Assembly: GCA_041920465.1 (NCBI GenBank) | Contig: JBHGXW010000019.1 | Span: 95,489 to 159,488 of the forward strand | Reading direction: 5' to 3' | Length of the DNA stretch: 64,000 nucleotides | Source of the DNA: Brevibacillus_H sp041920465 | GTDB lineage: Bacteria; Bacillota; Bacilli; Brevibacillales; Brevibacillaceae | In this document: piece after piece, positions 1 through 7,923 of the stretch | Position numbering within the stretch: the stretch's first letter is position 1 | Layout: the number at the start of each line of letters is the position of its first letter | Notes under the pieces: generated by a model | What the model was told of the DNA's origin: nothing | Databases searched by the model: none | What the model saw: the letters and a program-made list of their open reading frames with translations, nothing else | Program-made: the position numbers and the translations under genes

Positions 1-374
1 ACCTGAAATGGGGACGGATCTGTTTCGCCTGAACGAACTGCGAAAACATGTTGAAGTGATTGAACGAAGATTTCATTTGACAAGTCAACCAAAAAATCAT
101 ATTGTTCTTCAATGCCGTTAGCCCGGTACGAAAAGTGCGGTGCAAAGAAAGCGGGAACTGATCTGGCAAAAATCGGGGATAAGTATTCCCATTCCGCAAG
201 CAGATCTTCCTCTTGAAACTTTTGCAGGGTTCTCTCTGTCCATTCCAGATGCTTGGGGTGCGACGGGGCTTGAGCAAGTGTATGTAAGCTGACTGCCATT
301 TCGAACAAAGGGGATACATGGTAACTAAGAGATTTGCTCAGGTTACGAATCGTTGAAAGATCCAGATTGATCAT
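1..374 (-). CDS. ArsR-type transcriptional regulator, N-terminal part (cut by window edge)
   Basis: An open frame of about 124 codons runs leftwards from ATG at 372-374 and is cut by the window edge. The start follows AAGGAGGAG with good spacing, so this is a real gene. The protein starts MINLDLSTIRNLSKSLSYHV and continues with SPLFEMAVSLHTL and a PxHPKHLEW segment. This is the pattern I know from the N-terminal DUF5937 region of ArsR-like winged-helix repressors. In those proteins the DNA-binding helix-turn-helix lies in the C-terminal part, which is outside this window, so the regulatory class is inferred from the N-terminus alone. It lies downstream of sspP in the same direction, separated by a terminator hairpin. 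Ligand and targets are unknown. Confidence 0.65.
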   Translation of the reverse strand, partial: MINLDLSTIRNLSKSLSYHVSPLFEMAVSLHTLAQAPSHPKHLEWTERTLQKFQEEDLLAEWEYLSPIFARSVPAFFAPHFSYRANGIEEQYDFLVDLSNEIFVQSLQHVFAVRSGETDPSPFQ

Positions 375-444
375 AATATCGATCTCCTCCTTGCGTACTT
401 ATTTCATCATACGCAAGAAGTTGGGACAAATTCAATGAAGAATT

Positions 445-470
445 GAAGGCCAAGGGATTCCTTAGCCTTC
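445..470 (-). terminator. Terminator-like hairpin at the 3' end of sspP
   Basis: GAAGGCCAAGG pairs with CCTTAGCCTTC with one mismatch and includes the sspP stop codon. The sequence after it on the minus strand is T-rich but has no clean U-run. It separates sspP from the ArsR-like gene. Confidence 0.5.
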
Positions 471-614
471 ACGGGTTTTGATTTGTCTTGAGTGGTTTTT
501 TTGCTTTACTTTTTTGGTGCCTTCCAATGGTTCGCCTGTTTGCTTTTGCGGCTCAAATTCGTTATTGTAAGATTCATGCGGGTTCCCGCTTGTAAAATCA
601 TCGTTCTTTCTCAT
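462..614 (-). CDS. sspP: Small acid-soluble spore protein P (SspP/CotL family)
   Basis: This 50-residue hydrophilic, basic protein has the C-terminal signature GEPLEGTKKVKQKNHSRQ. It matches the Bacillus SspP pattern (G-x-PEPL-x-G-x-KKVKN-RNHTRQ). SspP is a minor protein of the forespore core made late in sporulation. The start at 612-614 follows AAAGGAGTG. An open frame extends further upstream (to 995) but lacks coding character and covers the opposite-strand lipoprotein gene, so the short start is chosen. A CATACTA box at 636-642 fits the -10 of forespore sigma factors. The family call rests on the motif and length. Confidence 0.8.
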   Translation of the reverse strand: MRKNDDFTSGNPHESYNNEFEPQKQTGEPLEGTKKVKQKNHSRQIKTREG

Positions 615-635
615 GGCTCCCACTCCTTTCGTAGG

Positions 636-666
636 TAGTATGTGAAGCGGAAACACGATTTCATAC
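636..666 (-). promoter_or_regulatory. Candidate forespore sigma (SigG/SigF-type) promoter of sspP
   Basis: On the minus strand GTATG (662-666) and CATACTA (636-642) resemble the -35 and -10 elements of SigG/SigF promoters. The 19-nt spacer is slightly longer than usual. It lies just upstream of the sspP ribosome binding site. Confidence 0.45.
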
Positions 667-763
667 GGGAGCGTCTGCTTTTTTTGCAGTTCTTTGGGGA
701 TAACTAACGCAAGGGAAGAATGGAAAGCTTTATCAACAAGGGATTGAGAGGAGAGTTTCACAA

Positions 764-1528
764 ATGAAGAAGCAAACATCATGGCTGATAATCGCAGCGA
801 CGACTGCATTCTTGCTGCAAGGATGTGCGCAGGCAAGCAAACCAAACGCACAAGCGCCTGCTCAACAACCACCAGCAGCTGCCCAACAACCACCAGCAGT
901 TGCCCAGCAACCGTCACCGGCGACTCCGCAGCCGACTCAACCAGGACAAGCTGCCGGTCAGCCAGCCAGCAATCAAGGAGCAATCGATTTGACACCGGAA
1001 TTGAAGGTAAACCCGTCGATGATCATTGGAACCACAACGTATAATGATACTGTTGCCAAATTTGGCAAACCGTTGATGGAGAAAGACCACAAGACGGCTT
1101 TCCGTACCGAGCTTACCAAAAAAGGTTCGAAATTACCGCAAATTGTAGATACGTACGCACTTTTCCATGTGAATCCGGTAACCGGCGAGAAAATGGATAA
1201 GGTATTTCCGTATTTCTTTACCAAAGACGCCAAAAAAGTGCTTGTCGCTTCCCAAATCCTTCCGCACCGCGGCACACTGCTGGAGAAAATAAAAAACAGC
1301 ACGGCAACCTTTGATGACGTGAAAAAATATTACGGGACTCCGATTCGCGAGACAAGCAAGGGATTGGAGTATTACGATTTTGATCACAAGATTTCCCTTC
1401 ATGTGACCAACGTCAAAAAAAGAATCGTTTTCTTCTTAACCAAATATGACCTGTTATATGGCAGCAACACGACAGACCTGCAGGCACATGAAGATACAAT
1501 CAAGCGATTGGCGAAAGAAAAGAAATAG
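764..1528 (+). CDS. Putative lipoprotein with Pro/Gln/Ala-rich linker
   Basis: The 254-residue protein starts with a lipoprotein signal peptide (MKKQTSW, hydrophobic stretch, then LLQGC), so it should be lipid-anchored on the outer face of the membrane at Cys21. Residues about 25-70 are a low-complexity linker rich in P, Q and A, built partly from a near-perfect 21-bp tandem repeat (863-904). Residues about 80-254 form a charged globular domain that I do not recognise. A ribosome binding site (GAGAGGAGAG) precedes the ATG. It is transcribed away from sspP and followed by a hairpin terminator. Function is unknown. Confidence 0.75.
   Translation: MKKQTSWLIIAATTAFLLQGCAQASKPNAQAPAQQPPAAAQQPPAVAQQPSPATPQPTQPGQAAGQPASNQGAIDLTPELKVNPSMIIGTTTYNDTVAKFGKPLMEKDHKTAFRTELTKKGSKLPQIVDTYALFHVNPVTGEKMDKVFPYFFTKDAKKVLVASQILPHRGTLLEKIKNSTATFDDVKKYYGTPIRETSKGLEYYDFDHKISLHVTNVKKRIVFFLTKYDLLYGSNTTDLQAHEDTIKRLAKEKK
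863..904 (+). repeat. Two 21-bp tandem repeats in the lipoprotein linker
   Basis: Two copies of a 21-bp unit (863-883 and 884-904) differ at one position. A degenerate third unit follows at about 905-925. They encode repeats of QQPPAAA/QQPPAVA. Confidence 0.85.
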
Positions 1529-1551
1529 TTGACGCAAGCTCGTGCAATGAT

Positions 1552-1592
1552 GAACCGGCTCAGGGTGCTCTTCTCAGTCGGTTCTCTTTACA
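1552..1592 (+). terminator. Rho-independent terminator after the lipoprotein gene
   Basis: GAACCGGCT at about 1552 and AGTCGGTTC at about 1578 form a stem with G-U pairs around a roughly 15-nt loop, followed by TCTTT. Confidence 0.55.
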
Positions 1593-1613
1593 AACCGTGC
1601 TGGGGGAATCCAT

Positions 1614-2447
1614 ATGCCTTTGCTGATTGCACCTGTTTTTAATTCGGTCGCGCCTACGCCTGTTTCGACCAGGATCAACGATATGTTTCAGTTGGTTTCA
1701 GGCAACGAGCAGCTATACCAACTGTGCCAACGTTATCTGCGCAACGCGATGAATGAAAACAAGCTGTATTTTGAGGAAAGAGTATTTCCGAATAGTTTGT
1801 TTCTTTGCGCCGATTATCCGCAGCTGAAGGTGAAAGAGGAGCGGGAGTTAATCGAAGAGATTGAAAACAAGCTGAATCTGGCCAGCCAAGAAGGGGTTTG
1901 CTCGATCCCGTATATCATTACGCTGGAAGGCCAACATTACGGGATTTCCTACCTGAAGCGATCGTTGGAGGGCGGGCGTCTGATCTATGAAGGCAAAACG
2001 AGAGAGATCTTTGAGCATTTATTGACCTGTCCGGGAACTTTGCCCAAACTGGCCTACCGGCGTTACTTGCTCTCCCTGGAAAAAGAAAGCTACGAGGATC
2101 AGCTGCTTGATCTGTGGATTGCGCTGGAATCTTTGTTCGTCCCGGATGGCAAAAAAGGGGAGATCACCTTTAAGGTACGGCTGCGGATGGCCTATTATTT
2201 TGCTGATTCCTTTGAAGAGCGTCAGGAACTGTCCGAATTCATTAAAACCTCCTACAATCACCGTTCTGAAATCGTACACAGCGGCAAAACTCTGGGACCC
2301 GAATTGAAGGAAGAAATCCGCAGGCTGCGCAGCATGGCAAGAACCACATTACTTAATATGTACAGAGACCAACTCAGCATTCAAGAAATGAAAAAACGGT
2401 TGGATGAAGCCATCCTTGCCGGTGAAAGCTACCGAAAGCTTTATTAA
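1614..2447 (+). CDS. Apea-like HEPN domain protein
   Basis: A 277-residue soluble protein. The C-terminal half has the layout of Apea-like HEPN domains: a helix with LDLWIALESLFVPDG, a KVRLRMAYYFA helix, and a YNHRSEIVHSGK segment. The last contains the R-x4-H motif (RSEIVH) associated with HEPN ribonucleases. The N-terminal half (residues 1-120) is unrecognised. The start is ATG at 1614; GGGGG just upstream is a modest ribosome binding site. HEPN proteins often act in RNA cleavage in toxin-antitoxin or defence systems. No antitoxin (MNT/nucleotidyltransferase) is adjacent, so a role in immunity is only an inference. Confidence 0.65.
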   Translation: MPLLIAPVFNSVAPTPVSTRINDMFQLVSGNEQLYQLCQRYLRNAMNENKLYFEERVFPNSLFLCADYPQLKVKEERELIEEIENKLNLASQEGVCSIPYIITLEGQHYGISYLKRSLEGGRLIYEGKTREIFEHLLTCPGTLPKLAYRRYLLSLEKESYEDQLLDLWIALESLFVPDGKKGEITFKVRLRMAYYFADSFEERQELSEFIKTSYNHRSEIVHSGKTLGPELKEEIRRLRSMARTTLLNMYRDQLSIQEMKKRLDEAILAGESYRKLY

Positions 2448-2519
2448 ATTCCGGCTTGCTTTTTTGCGTGTATCTACTACAATAGTATGGTATTGCGTAA
2501 AAAAGCGAGGAGGAACGTC

Positions 2520-4091
2520 ATGAGTGTTTTGATCGTTGAGAATTTATCCCACGGTTATGCCGACCGTACTTTATTTAAAGATGTTTCCTTCCGCCTTCAA
2601 CCTGGCGAGCGAGTTGGGCTTGTCGGGGCTAACGGAACGGGAAAATCAACGCTGATGGGAATCTTAACCGGACAGTTAATGCCGGATGCCGGAACCATCG
2701 AATGGATGCCAAAAATCGAGTATGGCTATCTCGATCAACATACAAAGCTGGAGCCTGGAAAAACAATACGCGACGTGTTGAAAGATGCTTTTCTTCCTCT
2801 GTTGGAACTGGAAGCGGAGAATATGGCGATCGCCGAAAAGATGGCTGATGCTTCCCCGGAAGAGCTGGAAGAGCTTTTGAACCGGATGGGCGAAATTCAA
2901 GACCGTTTGGATCATAGCGGGTTCTACTTAATTGATGCCAAGGTGGAAGAAATCGGCAACGCCCTCGGGTTAAGCGCCATCGGAATGGACCGTGATGTCG
3001 CTACGTTGTCAGGTGGACAGCGGACGAAAGTGCTTCTGGCCAAACTCCTCCTGCAAAAGCCGACTGTGCTCCTTTTGGACGAGCCGACCAACTACTTGGA
3101 TGAAGAGCATATTGTCTGGCTGAAAAACTATCTGAAAGAATATCCGTACGCCTTTATGCTGATTTCGCATGATACGGCGTTCATGAACGAAGTGGTAAAT
3201 GTTATTTATCATTTGGAGTTTACCAAATTAAACCGATATACAGGAAATTACGAATCATTCCTGGCTCAGGCGGAGATGAAACGGACGCAGCATATCGACG
3301 CCTATGAGAAACAACAGGAGGAAATTGCCAAGGCGGAGGATTTCATTGCCCGCAATAAAGCCCGCTACTCTACATCCGGCCGGGCGAAAAGCCGTCAAAA
3401 ACAGTTGGATCGAATGGAGCGGATCGACAAACCGGAAACGGCGGTTAAACCAACCTTCATCTTTAAGGAAGCGAGAGTTAGCGGACGCTTTGTCTTTGAA
3501 GCAGAGGAAATGGAAATCGGCTACACCCATCCGTTGATGCCCAAGTTAACCATGACTTTGGAGCGTGGCGACAAGGTTGCGATTGTGGGAATGAACGGGG
3601 TGGGGAAGTCGACTCTTCTCAAAACCATTCTGGGAGCCATTAAACCTCTCAGCGGTAAAATTGAGCGGGACAATTTCCTCTATCCTGCCTACTTTGAACA
3701 AGAGGTGAAACCAAAACCGGTTACGGCTTTGGAGGAAGTATGGAACGAGTTCCCGCACATGAACAATCACGAAGTGCGCGCTGCTTTGGCCCGCTGCGGA
3801 CTGAGGAACGAGCATATTAACCGGAACATGAATGCATTGTCTGGCGGCGAGCAAGCCAAGGTGCGTCTCTGCAAATTATTGCAGCGCGAGAGTAATTTTC
3901 TCTTGTTTGACGAGCCGACGAACCATTTGGATGTTGTGGCCAAAGAAGAATTGAAACGTGCGCTGAAAGAATACAAGGGAACGATTCTCTTGGTATGTCA
4001 CGAACCCGAGTTTTACGAGGATTGGGTCACAAAAGTTTGGAACGTCGAAGAATGGGCGTCTGATAAAAATAAAACAGCCATCCGGGCATAA
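2520..4091 (+). CDS. yfmM: ABC-F family ATPase (YfmM-like)
   Basis: This 523-residue protein has two ATP-binding cassettes and no membrane segment, the mark of ABC-F translation factors that act on the ribosome. Cassette 1 has Walker A GANGTGKST (about 36-44), LSGGQ and LLLDEPTNYLD. Cassette 2 has GMNGVGKST, LSGGEQ and LLFDEPTNHLD. The linker between them is rich in charged residues. Length and N-terminus (MSVLIVENLSHGYADRTLFK) resemble B. subtilis YfmM. An in-frame start exists at 2487, but ATG 2520 follows GCGAGGAGG and matches the family. The YfmL-like helicase gene lies 1.6 kb downstream. Whether it gives antibiotic resistance cannot be told from sequence. Confidence 0.85.
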   Translation: MSVLIVENLSHGYADRTLFKDVSFRLQPGERVGLVGANGTGKSTLMGILTGQLMPDAGTIEWMPKIEYGYLDQHTKLEPGKTIRDVLKDAFLPLLELEAENMAIAEKMADASPEELEELLNRMGEIQDRLDHSGFYLIDAKVEEIGNALGLSAIGMDRDVATLSGGQRTKVLLAKLLLQKPTVLLLDEPTNYLDEEHIVWLKNYLKEYPYAFMLISHDTAFMNEVVNVIYHLEFTKLNRYTGNYESFLAQAEMKRTQHIDAYEKQQEEIAKAEDFIARNKARYSTSGRAKSRQKQLDRMERIDKPETAVKPTFIFKEARVSGRFVFEAEEMEIGYTHPLMPKLTMTLERGDKVAIVGMNGVGKSTLLKTILGAIKPLSGKIERDNFLYPAYFEQEVKPKPVTALEEVWNEFPHMNNHEVRAALARCGLRNEHINRNMNALSGGEQAKVRLCKLLQRESNFLLFDEPTNHLDVVAKEELKRALKEYKGTILLVCHEPEFYEDWVTKVWNVEEWASDKNKTAIRA

Positions 4092-4104
4092 AAACGCAAG
4101 GCAC

Positions 4105-4138
4105 AAGAAAAGCGCTGGGTTATCTCAGCGCTTTTCTT
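4105..4138. terminator. Bidirectional terminator between yfmM and the NAGPA-domain gene
   Basis: AAGAAAAGCGCTG and CAGCGCTTTTCTT form a 13-bp perfect stem around an 8-nt loop, with A- and T-tracts on both sides. It serves the convergent genes. Confidence 0.9.
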
Positions 4139-4180
4139 AGTGGATTTTTATCATTTTGGGGCCCGCTTGCCGGTCAGTTA

Positions 4181-5221
4181 TCAATACACCATCCACGCAT
4201 TGGGAATCCACCTTCCGCGCGGATCATCAATACACGATTTGGTCAAGATCTGATTTTGATAAATCATCATCGCCGATGTGCCGCCGTCAAGGGCCATCGC
4301 ATTGACTGCGCCGTATTCCTCAAACAGATCAGCCATGTCTTTCATGCTTGCTCCAAGCGAATGTCCGGGTTGGCGACCATCAATGACGATGAACAGGATA
4401 GTACCGTCCGACGTTTGTCCGATGGCGGAACGCGGGGCAATTCCCCAGCTTGTTGCGTCCTTGCCGGCAAACAGGTTCTTGCCGTTGACAATCAGCTGCG
4501 GCCGGAAGGAGACAGCGTCACGAATCCCCATTTCAACCAATTGTTTCGCCGTATAATTGCCGGTTACCAATTTGCCGGAATAATCGATTCCCACTGCGGT
4601 ATCTCCGTTTTGCGGGTTGTAATCCTGAATGATTTGTCCATCAACAATCACCAGTCCGGCAGCTTGGCTGGCATAACCCATATAGTTCGGGTCATAAAAA
4701 CCGGACGCATTAATCCCGCCAATGGCATGTGTTCGCTCTGAGAACTCGTCAATCCACTCGCCGCGAGGCTTTCCCCGGTTCTTTTTTACCACGGTTTGTA
4801 CCAGATGGACGCGGTTTGGGTCCGAAACCTTCATGACATAACCCTTAAAATAGTGATAAGAGTTGAAATGTTTCTCAATCGGGCTTACTTCCACCAGTGA
4901 AACACTGCTTGCCGTTTTGACTTCCTGTGTTTTTGGCTCGCGGACAACCGTTGAAACCGGCTCGGAGTTGATTACTTCAGGCTGGGCAATCTCTTGTTTC
5001 AGTTTATTTAACGCATCTTCTCCGATCAATGTGTATTTTGCCCAGTGAGAATGTTGAGTGACAAGCAGAGAACCGGCAAGCCAAAGCCTGGCATCGTAAG
5101 ACAGGAAAAACGCCACGATCAACAGGATGGAGAAAATCCCCGACATAAACAAACTTCGCTTAAGGAAACTGCGCTTTCGTTTTTGTTTGAATTTCTGCGT
5201 ACGACTTGATCTCGGTTCCAT
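4181..5221 (-). CDS. Membrane-anchored phosphodiester glycosidase (NAGPA) family protein
   Basis: A 346-residue protein with a basic N-terminus, one membrane segment at about residues 18-38, and an extracytoplasmic domain of the phosphodiester glycosidase/NAGPA family. Family features visible are GINASGFYDP, DYNPQNGDTAVGID, FRPQLIVNG, the APRSAIGQTSDGTILFIVIDG block and the C-terminal MALDGGTSAMM segment. Related bacterial proteins act on exopolysaccharide or wall carbohydrates; the substrate here is unknown. A longer frame reaches 5269 from a TTG, but that stretch looks like promoter. ATG at 5219-5221 is preferred, although its AAAGGAG lies about 14 nt upstream. Confidence 0.8.
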   Translation of the reverse strand: MEPRSSRTQKFKQKRKRSFLKRSLFMSGIFSILLIVAFFLSYDARLWLAGSLLVTQHSHWAKYTLIGEDALNKLKQEIAQPEVINSEPVSTVVREPKTQEVKTASSVSLVEVSPIEKHFNSYHYFKGYVMKVSDPNRVHLVQTVVKKNRGKPRGEWIDEFSERTHAIGGINASGFYDPNYMGYASQAAGLVIVDGQIIQDYNPQNGDTAVGIDYSGKLVTGNYTAKQLVEMGIRDAVSFRPQLIVNGKNLFAGKDATSWGIAPRSAIGQTSDGTILFIVIDGRQPGHSLGASMKDMADLFEEYGAVNAMALDGGTSAMMIYQNQILTKSCIDDPRGRWIPNAWMVY

Positions 5222-5411
5222 CTCTTGTTTCTCTTCTCCTTTATCTATCCTGTACGAATATTGTATCAAGTTTCTTCAAGTATCTAATAGGAGATAATAT
5301 TACCTGTATTAAGACGAATCAGCAAGAAAAAAGTTTCAGGTTGGAGTAATTGCACCGATCAGGCATGAGAGGAAACGCCGCGGGAACAATACCTGTAGGA
5401 GGTGAGCAGCC

Positions 5412-5555
5412 ATGCGAGGTTACGACAAGGAATTTCAAGATCAGGTGGAAGCATATCGCAAAAATCCGCGTGGAAGCCGGAATCAACTAACGGAGAAAGA
5501 CCGTCACGATAAAATGGAAGCAAAAGAGACGAAACTTGATTCCAACAATCGTTAA
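5412..5555 (+). CDS. Small hydrophilic protein, 47 aa, unknown
   Basis: A short open frame starts at an ATG behind a very strong ribosome binding site (TAGGAGGTGAGCAGCC). It encodes a highly charged protein beginning MRGYDKEFQDQVEAYRKNP and ending LDSNNR. It has no signal peptide or membrane segment. It is followed by its own terminator, so it forms a single-gene unit. Size and composition recall small spore or stress proteins, but I do not recognise the family. Confidence 0.65.
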   Translation: MRGYDKEFQDQVEAYRKNPRGSRNQLTEKDRHDKMEAKETKLDSNNR

Positions 5556-5572
5556 CGAGATGTTGATAGGCA

Positions 5573-5612
5573 CCACCCGGTCCGACCTTCAATCGGGTGG
5601 GCTTTCTTGTGT
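5573..5612 (+). terminator. Terminator after the 47-aa gene
   Basis: CCACCCG (5573-5579) pairs with CGGGTGG (5594-5600), followed by GCTTTCTTGTGTTT. Confidence 0.8.
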
Positions 5613-5668
5613 TTCCTCCAAGCTAATGGTAAGCTATCCCTTATGAATGTGTATGTAGGGGGATTATT

Positions 5669-6886
5669 GTGTCAACATTTTTTTCATCTATCGGACTTCA
5701 TGAGAAACTTCTTCAAGCTTTGCAAGCAGCCGGTATTTCCGAACCGACACCGGTGCAAGAGCAGGTGATACCCGCTGTTTTAAAAGGGAATAACGTCATC
5801 GCCGAATCGCCTACCGGTACAGGCAAAACCCTGGCGTATTTACTGCCGATTTGCCAAAAGATCGATCCCGATAAAAAGGAACTGCAAGCATTGATTCTGG
5901 CACCCACCCATGAACTGGTCATGCAGATTCACAAAGAAGCGGAGAAACTGTTATCACCGCTCGGTCTGCACACAGTTGCGCTAATCGGCGGGGTGGACCC
6001 AAAACGTCAGCTGGACAAGTTAAAAACACATCCGGTCCTTATTGTGGCAACACCGGGAAGACTGAAGGAATTGATCGATCAGCGTAAAGTGAAGGTCCAT
6101 ACGGTAAAAACCATCGTGGTGGACGAAGCAGACCGTTTGACGGATGCAGGATTTAGAGGCACCGTACTCGAAGTGCAAAAACGGCTTATGCGCGATACCC
6201 AGCGCCTGTTCTTTTCAGCAACGCTTACCCCGGAGGTCATGAACGATCTGCAATCCATCGTCACGCGCCCAACGCTTATCCGTATTGAACCATCGAAGGA
6301 CAACACGCAGGTACTGCATTTTTATCTGGTCAGCGAACTTCGCAAAAAGGTGGATACCCTGCGTCGCCTGATTCGACTTGTTAACGCCAGGCGGACCATT
6401 GTGTTCATCAATCATTTGGACCGGGTAGGGGAGATTCGTGAGAGGCTAACCTATCATCACATCGACTGCCGGCTCATTCATCGCGACACGCCAAAAGAAG
6501 AGCGGGCCAAAAGCATCGAAGATTTCCGCAAAGGCAAATTTCCCGTCCTTTTGGCAACGGATGTGGCGGCACGAGGGATCGATATTCCGGGCGTGGAGGC
6601 AATCATCCACTTTGATCCGGCGGCAGATTCCGACGCGTATATCCACCGCAGCGGCCGGACAGGAAGGATGGGTGCGCCGGGACTTGTTTTTTCAATCGTT
6701 ACCAAAGAGCAGCGATTTATCCTGGAAAAATTTGAAAAACAAACCAAAATTCCAATCGTGGAGAGAGCCATGTCATTCGGTGCCCTCGTTGATCCCAAGA
6801 CCGTTCGCAAGAAGCCTCGTCTTCAGACAAACACGCAAGTAAAAAATATGCATGTGAAAAACGCACCTGCCAAACGGAAGAAATAA
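5669..6886 (+). CDS. yfmL: DEAD-box RNA helicase (YfmL-like)
   Basis: A 405-residue ATP-dependent RNA helicase with all core motifs in order: Q-motif PTPVQEQVIPA, Walker A ESPTGTGKT, motif Ib ATPGR, Walker B VVDEADRL (a DEAD box), FSATL, a RecA2 domain with LLATDVAARGIDIPG, and HRSGRTGRMG. The C-terminal tail is short and basic (ends APAKRKK), useful for RNA binding. It starts with GTG behind GGGGG. B. subtilis YfmL is the closest family I recall; it aids ribosome assembly and lies next to yfmM, as it nearly does here. The exact paralogue name is less certain than the helicase call. Confidence 0.87.
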   Translation: MSTFFSSIGLHEKLLQALQAAGISEPTPVQEQVIPAVLKGNNVIAESPTGTGKTLAYLLPICQKIDPDKKELQALILAPTHELVMQIHKEAEKLLSPLGLHTVALIGGVDPKRQLDKLKTHPVLIVATPGRLKELIDQRKVKVHTVKTIVVDEADRLTDAGFRGTVLEVQKRLMRDTQRLFFSATLTPEVMNDLQSIVTRPTLIRIEPSKDNTQVLHFYLVSELRKKVDTLRRLIRLVNARRTIVFINHLDRVGEIRERLTYHHIDCRLIHRDTPKEERAKSIEDFRKGKFPVLLATDVAARGIDIPGVEAIIHFDPAADSDAYIHRSGRTGRMGAPGLVFSIVTKEQRFILEKFEKQTKIPIVERAMSFGALVDPKTVRKKPRLQTNTQVKNMHVKNAPAKRKK

Positions 6887-6913
6887 CGGCAGGAGATTGC
6901 CGAAGAAAGACGA

Positions 6914-6949
6914 AACAAAAAGCAGTCGTTGAAGGGACTGCTTTTTGTT
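6914..6949. terminator. Bidirectional terminator between helicase and kinase genes
   Basis: AACAAAAAGCAGTC and GACTGCTTTTTGTT form a perfect 14-bp stem around an 8-nt loop, serving the convergent genes. Confidence 0.92.
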
Positions 6950-6963
6950 GTGGGGTGGATCTC

Positions 6964-7779
6964 CTATTTCTCCTGCAACAGTTGATCAATCGCGTTCACT
7001 AGTTCTTGAACGCTTTCGTAAGGTTTATCCAATTGCAGCAGCTTGCGAAGCATGGTGCGAAGCGGCGGTCTTAACGCCAATTCTTCCTCCCAGCTTTTTT
7101 CTTCGGAATGTGCCGGTTCATAAGCGGAATACAGCAGAAACAACAAGAGATGCCCCAACGCATATAAATCGCTTTTCGGATGAACTTCCCGCTTTACCTG
7201 TTTTTCCGAAGGATACTCCGCCAAATCACGTGCTTCATAGGTGGGAGAATCCCCGAGAAAACGAGCAAGACCGAAGTCAATGATATACGGTTCATCATTC
7301 AATAAAATGATGTTGGGAATTCGCACGTCCCGATGAATAACCCCCTGTTCATGCAGGGCTTGGACGATTTGCGCAATTTTTTTCAGCAAAATCAACGCTT
7401 CTTTCTCATTATAAATCTTGCCATGCGTAAACAGCACATCTTCTAACGGAACGCCGTCAATGTAGCTCATTATCAGAAACGATTTGTTTTGATAGGCAAA
7501 TTGCTCAATAAATCGCGGAATGCGCGGATGCTGGAGGGATTTCAGTACCTTTGCTTCGTATTCTTGCATAGCCAGACCTTTTGGTTTTCCGTTTCTGCTT
7601 CGTTTGATCTGTTTGGCAACGTACAAGGTATCCGACTTTTCGTGACGGACCAGATAAGCGATCCCGTAACTGCCCGCGCCAAGAACTGTTTCAATCCGAT
7701 ATTCGCCAAGATTCTTTTTCGGACGGAGGGGACGGTCCAACCAGGTCTGTAGAGTTGCCCGCAGCTGATGCCAAAACAC
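6964..7779 (-). CDS. Serine/threonine protein kinase-like protein
   Basis: A soluble eukaryotic-type kinase domain of about 271 residues. Seen are the glycine loop GAGSYGIAYLV, the VAK lysine (YVAKQIK), a hinge (MSYIDGVPLED), the catalytic loop HRDVRIPN and the metal-binding DFG (IIDFGLAR). The usual HRDLK lysine is arginine here, which also occurs in the YrzF-type kinases of Bacillus. There is no membrane or PASTA region. An open frame continues upstream to a TTG at 7842 and an ATG at 7797, but the only good ribosome site (AAAGGGGAAG) precedes GTG at 7777-7779, so that start is chosen. Targets are unknown. Confidence 0.78.
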   Translation of the reverse strand: MFWHQLRATLQTWLDRPLRPKKNLGEYRIETVLGAGSYGIAYLVRHEKSDTLYVAKQIKRSRNGKPKGLAMQEYEAKVLKSLQHPRIPRFIEQFAYQNKSFLIMSYIDGVPLEDVLFTHGKIYNEKEALILLKKIAQIVQALHEQGVIHRDVRIPNIILLNDEPYIIDFGLARFLGDSPTYEARDLAEYPSEKQVKREVHPKSDLYALGHLLLFLLYSAYEPAHSEEKSWEEELALRPPLRTMLRKLLQLDKPYESVQELVNAIDQLLQEK

Positions 7780-7844
7780 AAATTCTTCCCCTTTCATCCG
7801 GTATTCTGCTGTTACATTAGCATCTTTCGATTGACAAGACAATG

Positions 7845-7873
7845 TTCAAAATCATTCACTTTTTGGTATAATC
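7845..7873 (+). promoter_or_regulatory. Promoter of the DUF3900 gene
   Basis: TATAAT at 7868-7873 with TTCAAA at 7845-7850, a 17-nt spacer, about 50 bp before the ATG. A TTGACA at 7831-7836 is too far away to pair with this -10. Confidence 0.65.
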
Positions 7874-7923
7874 ATGAGGGAATTTCATCTGAACCAGCAA
7901 GATATGGAATAAGGAGATATAGA

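Noticed and set aside
2..121. Plus-strand frame at the left edge ending at 119-121
   Set aside because: It is antisense to the ArsR-like gene, which has a clear start and ribosome site.
615..995. Upstream extension of the sspP frame on the minus strand (177 aa in total)
   Set aside because: Only the last 50 codons match a known family and have a ribosome site. The rest mirrors the repeat-rich lipoprotein gene on the other strand.
7831..7836. TTGACA as -35 of the DUF3900 promoter
   Set aside because: It is 31 nt from the TATAAT; a TTCAAA at 17 nt fits better.
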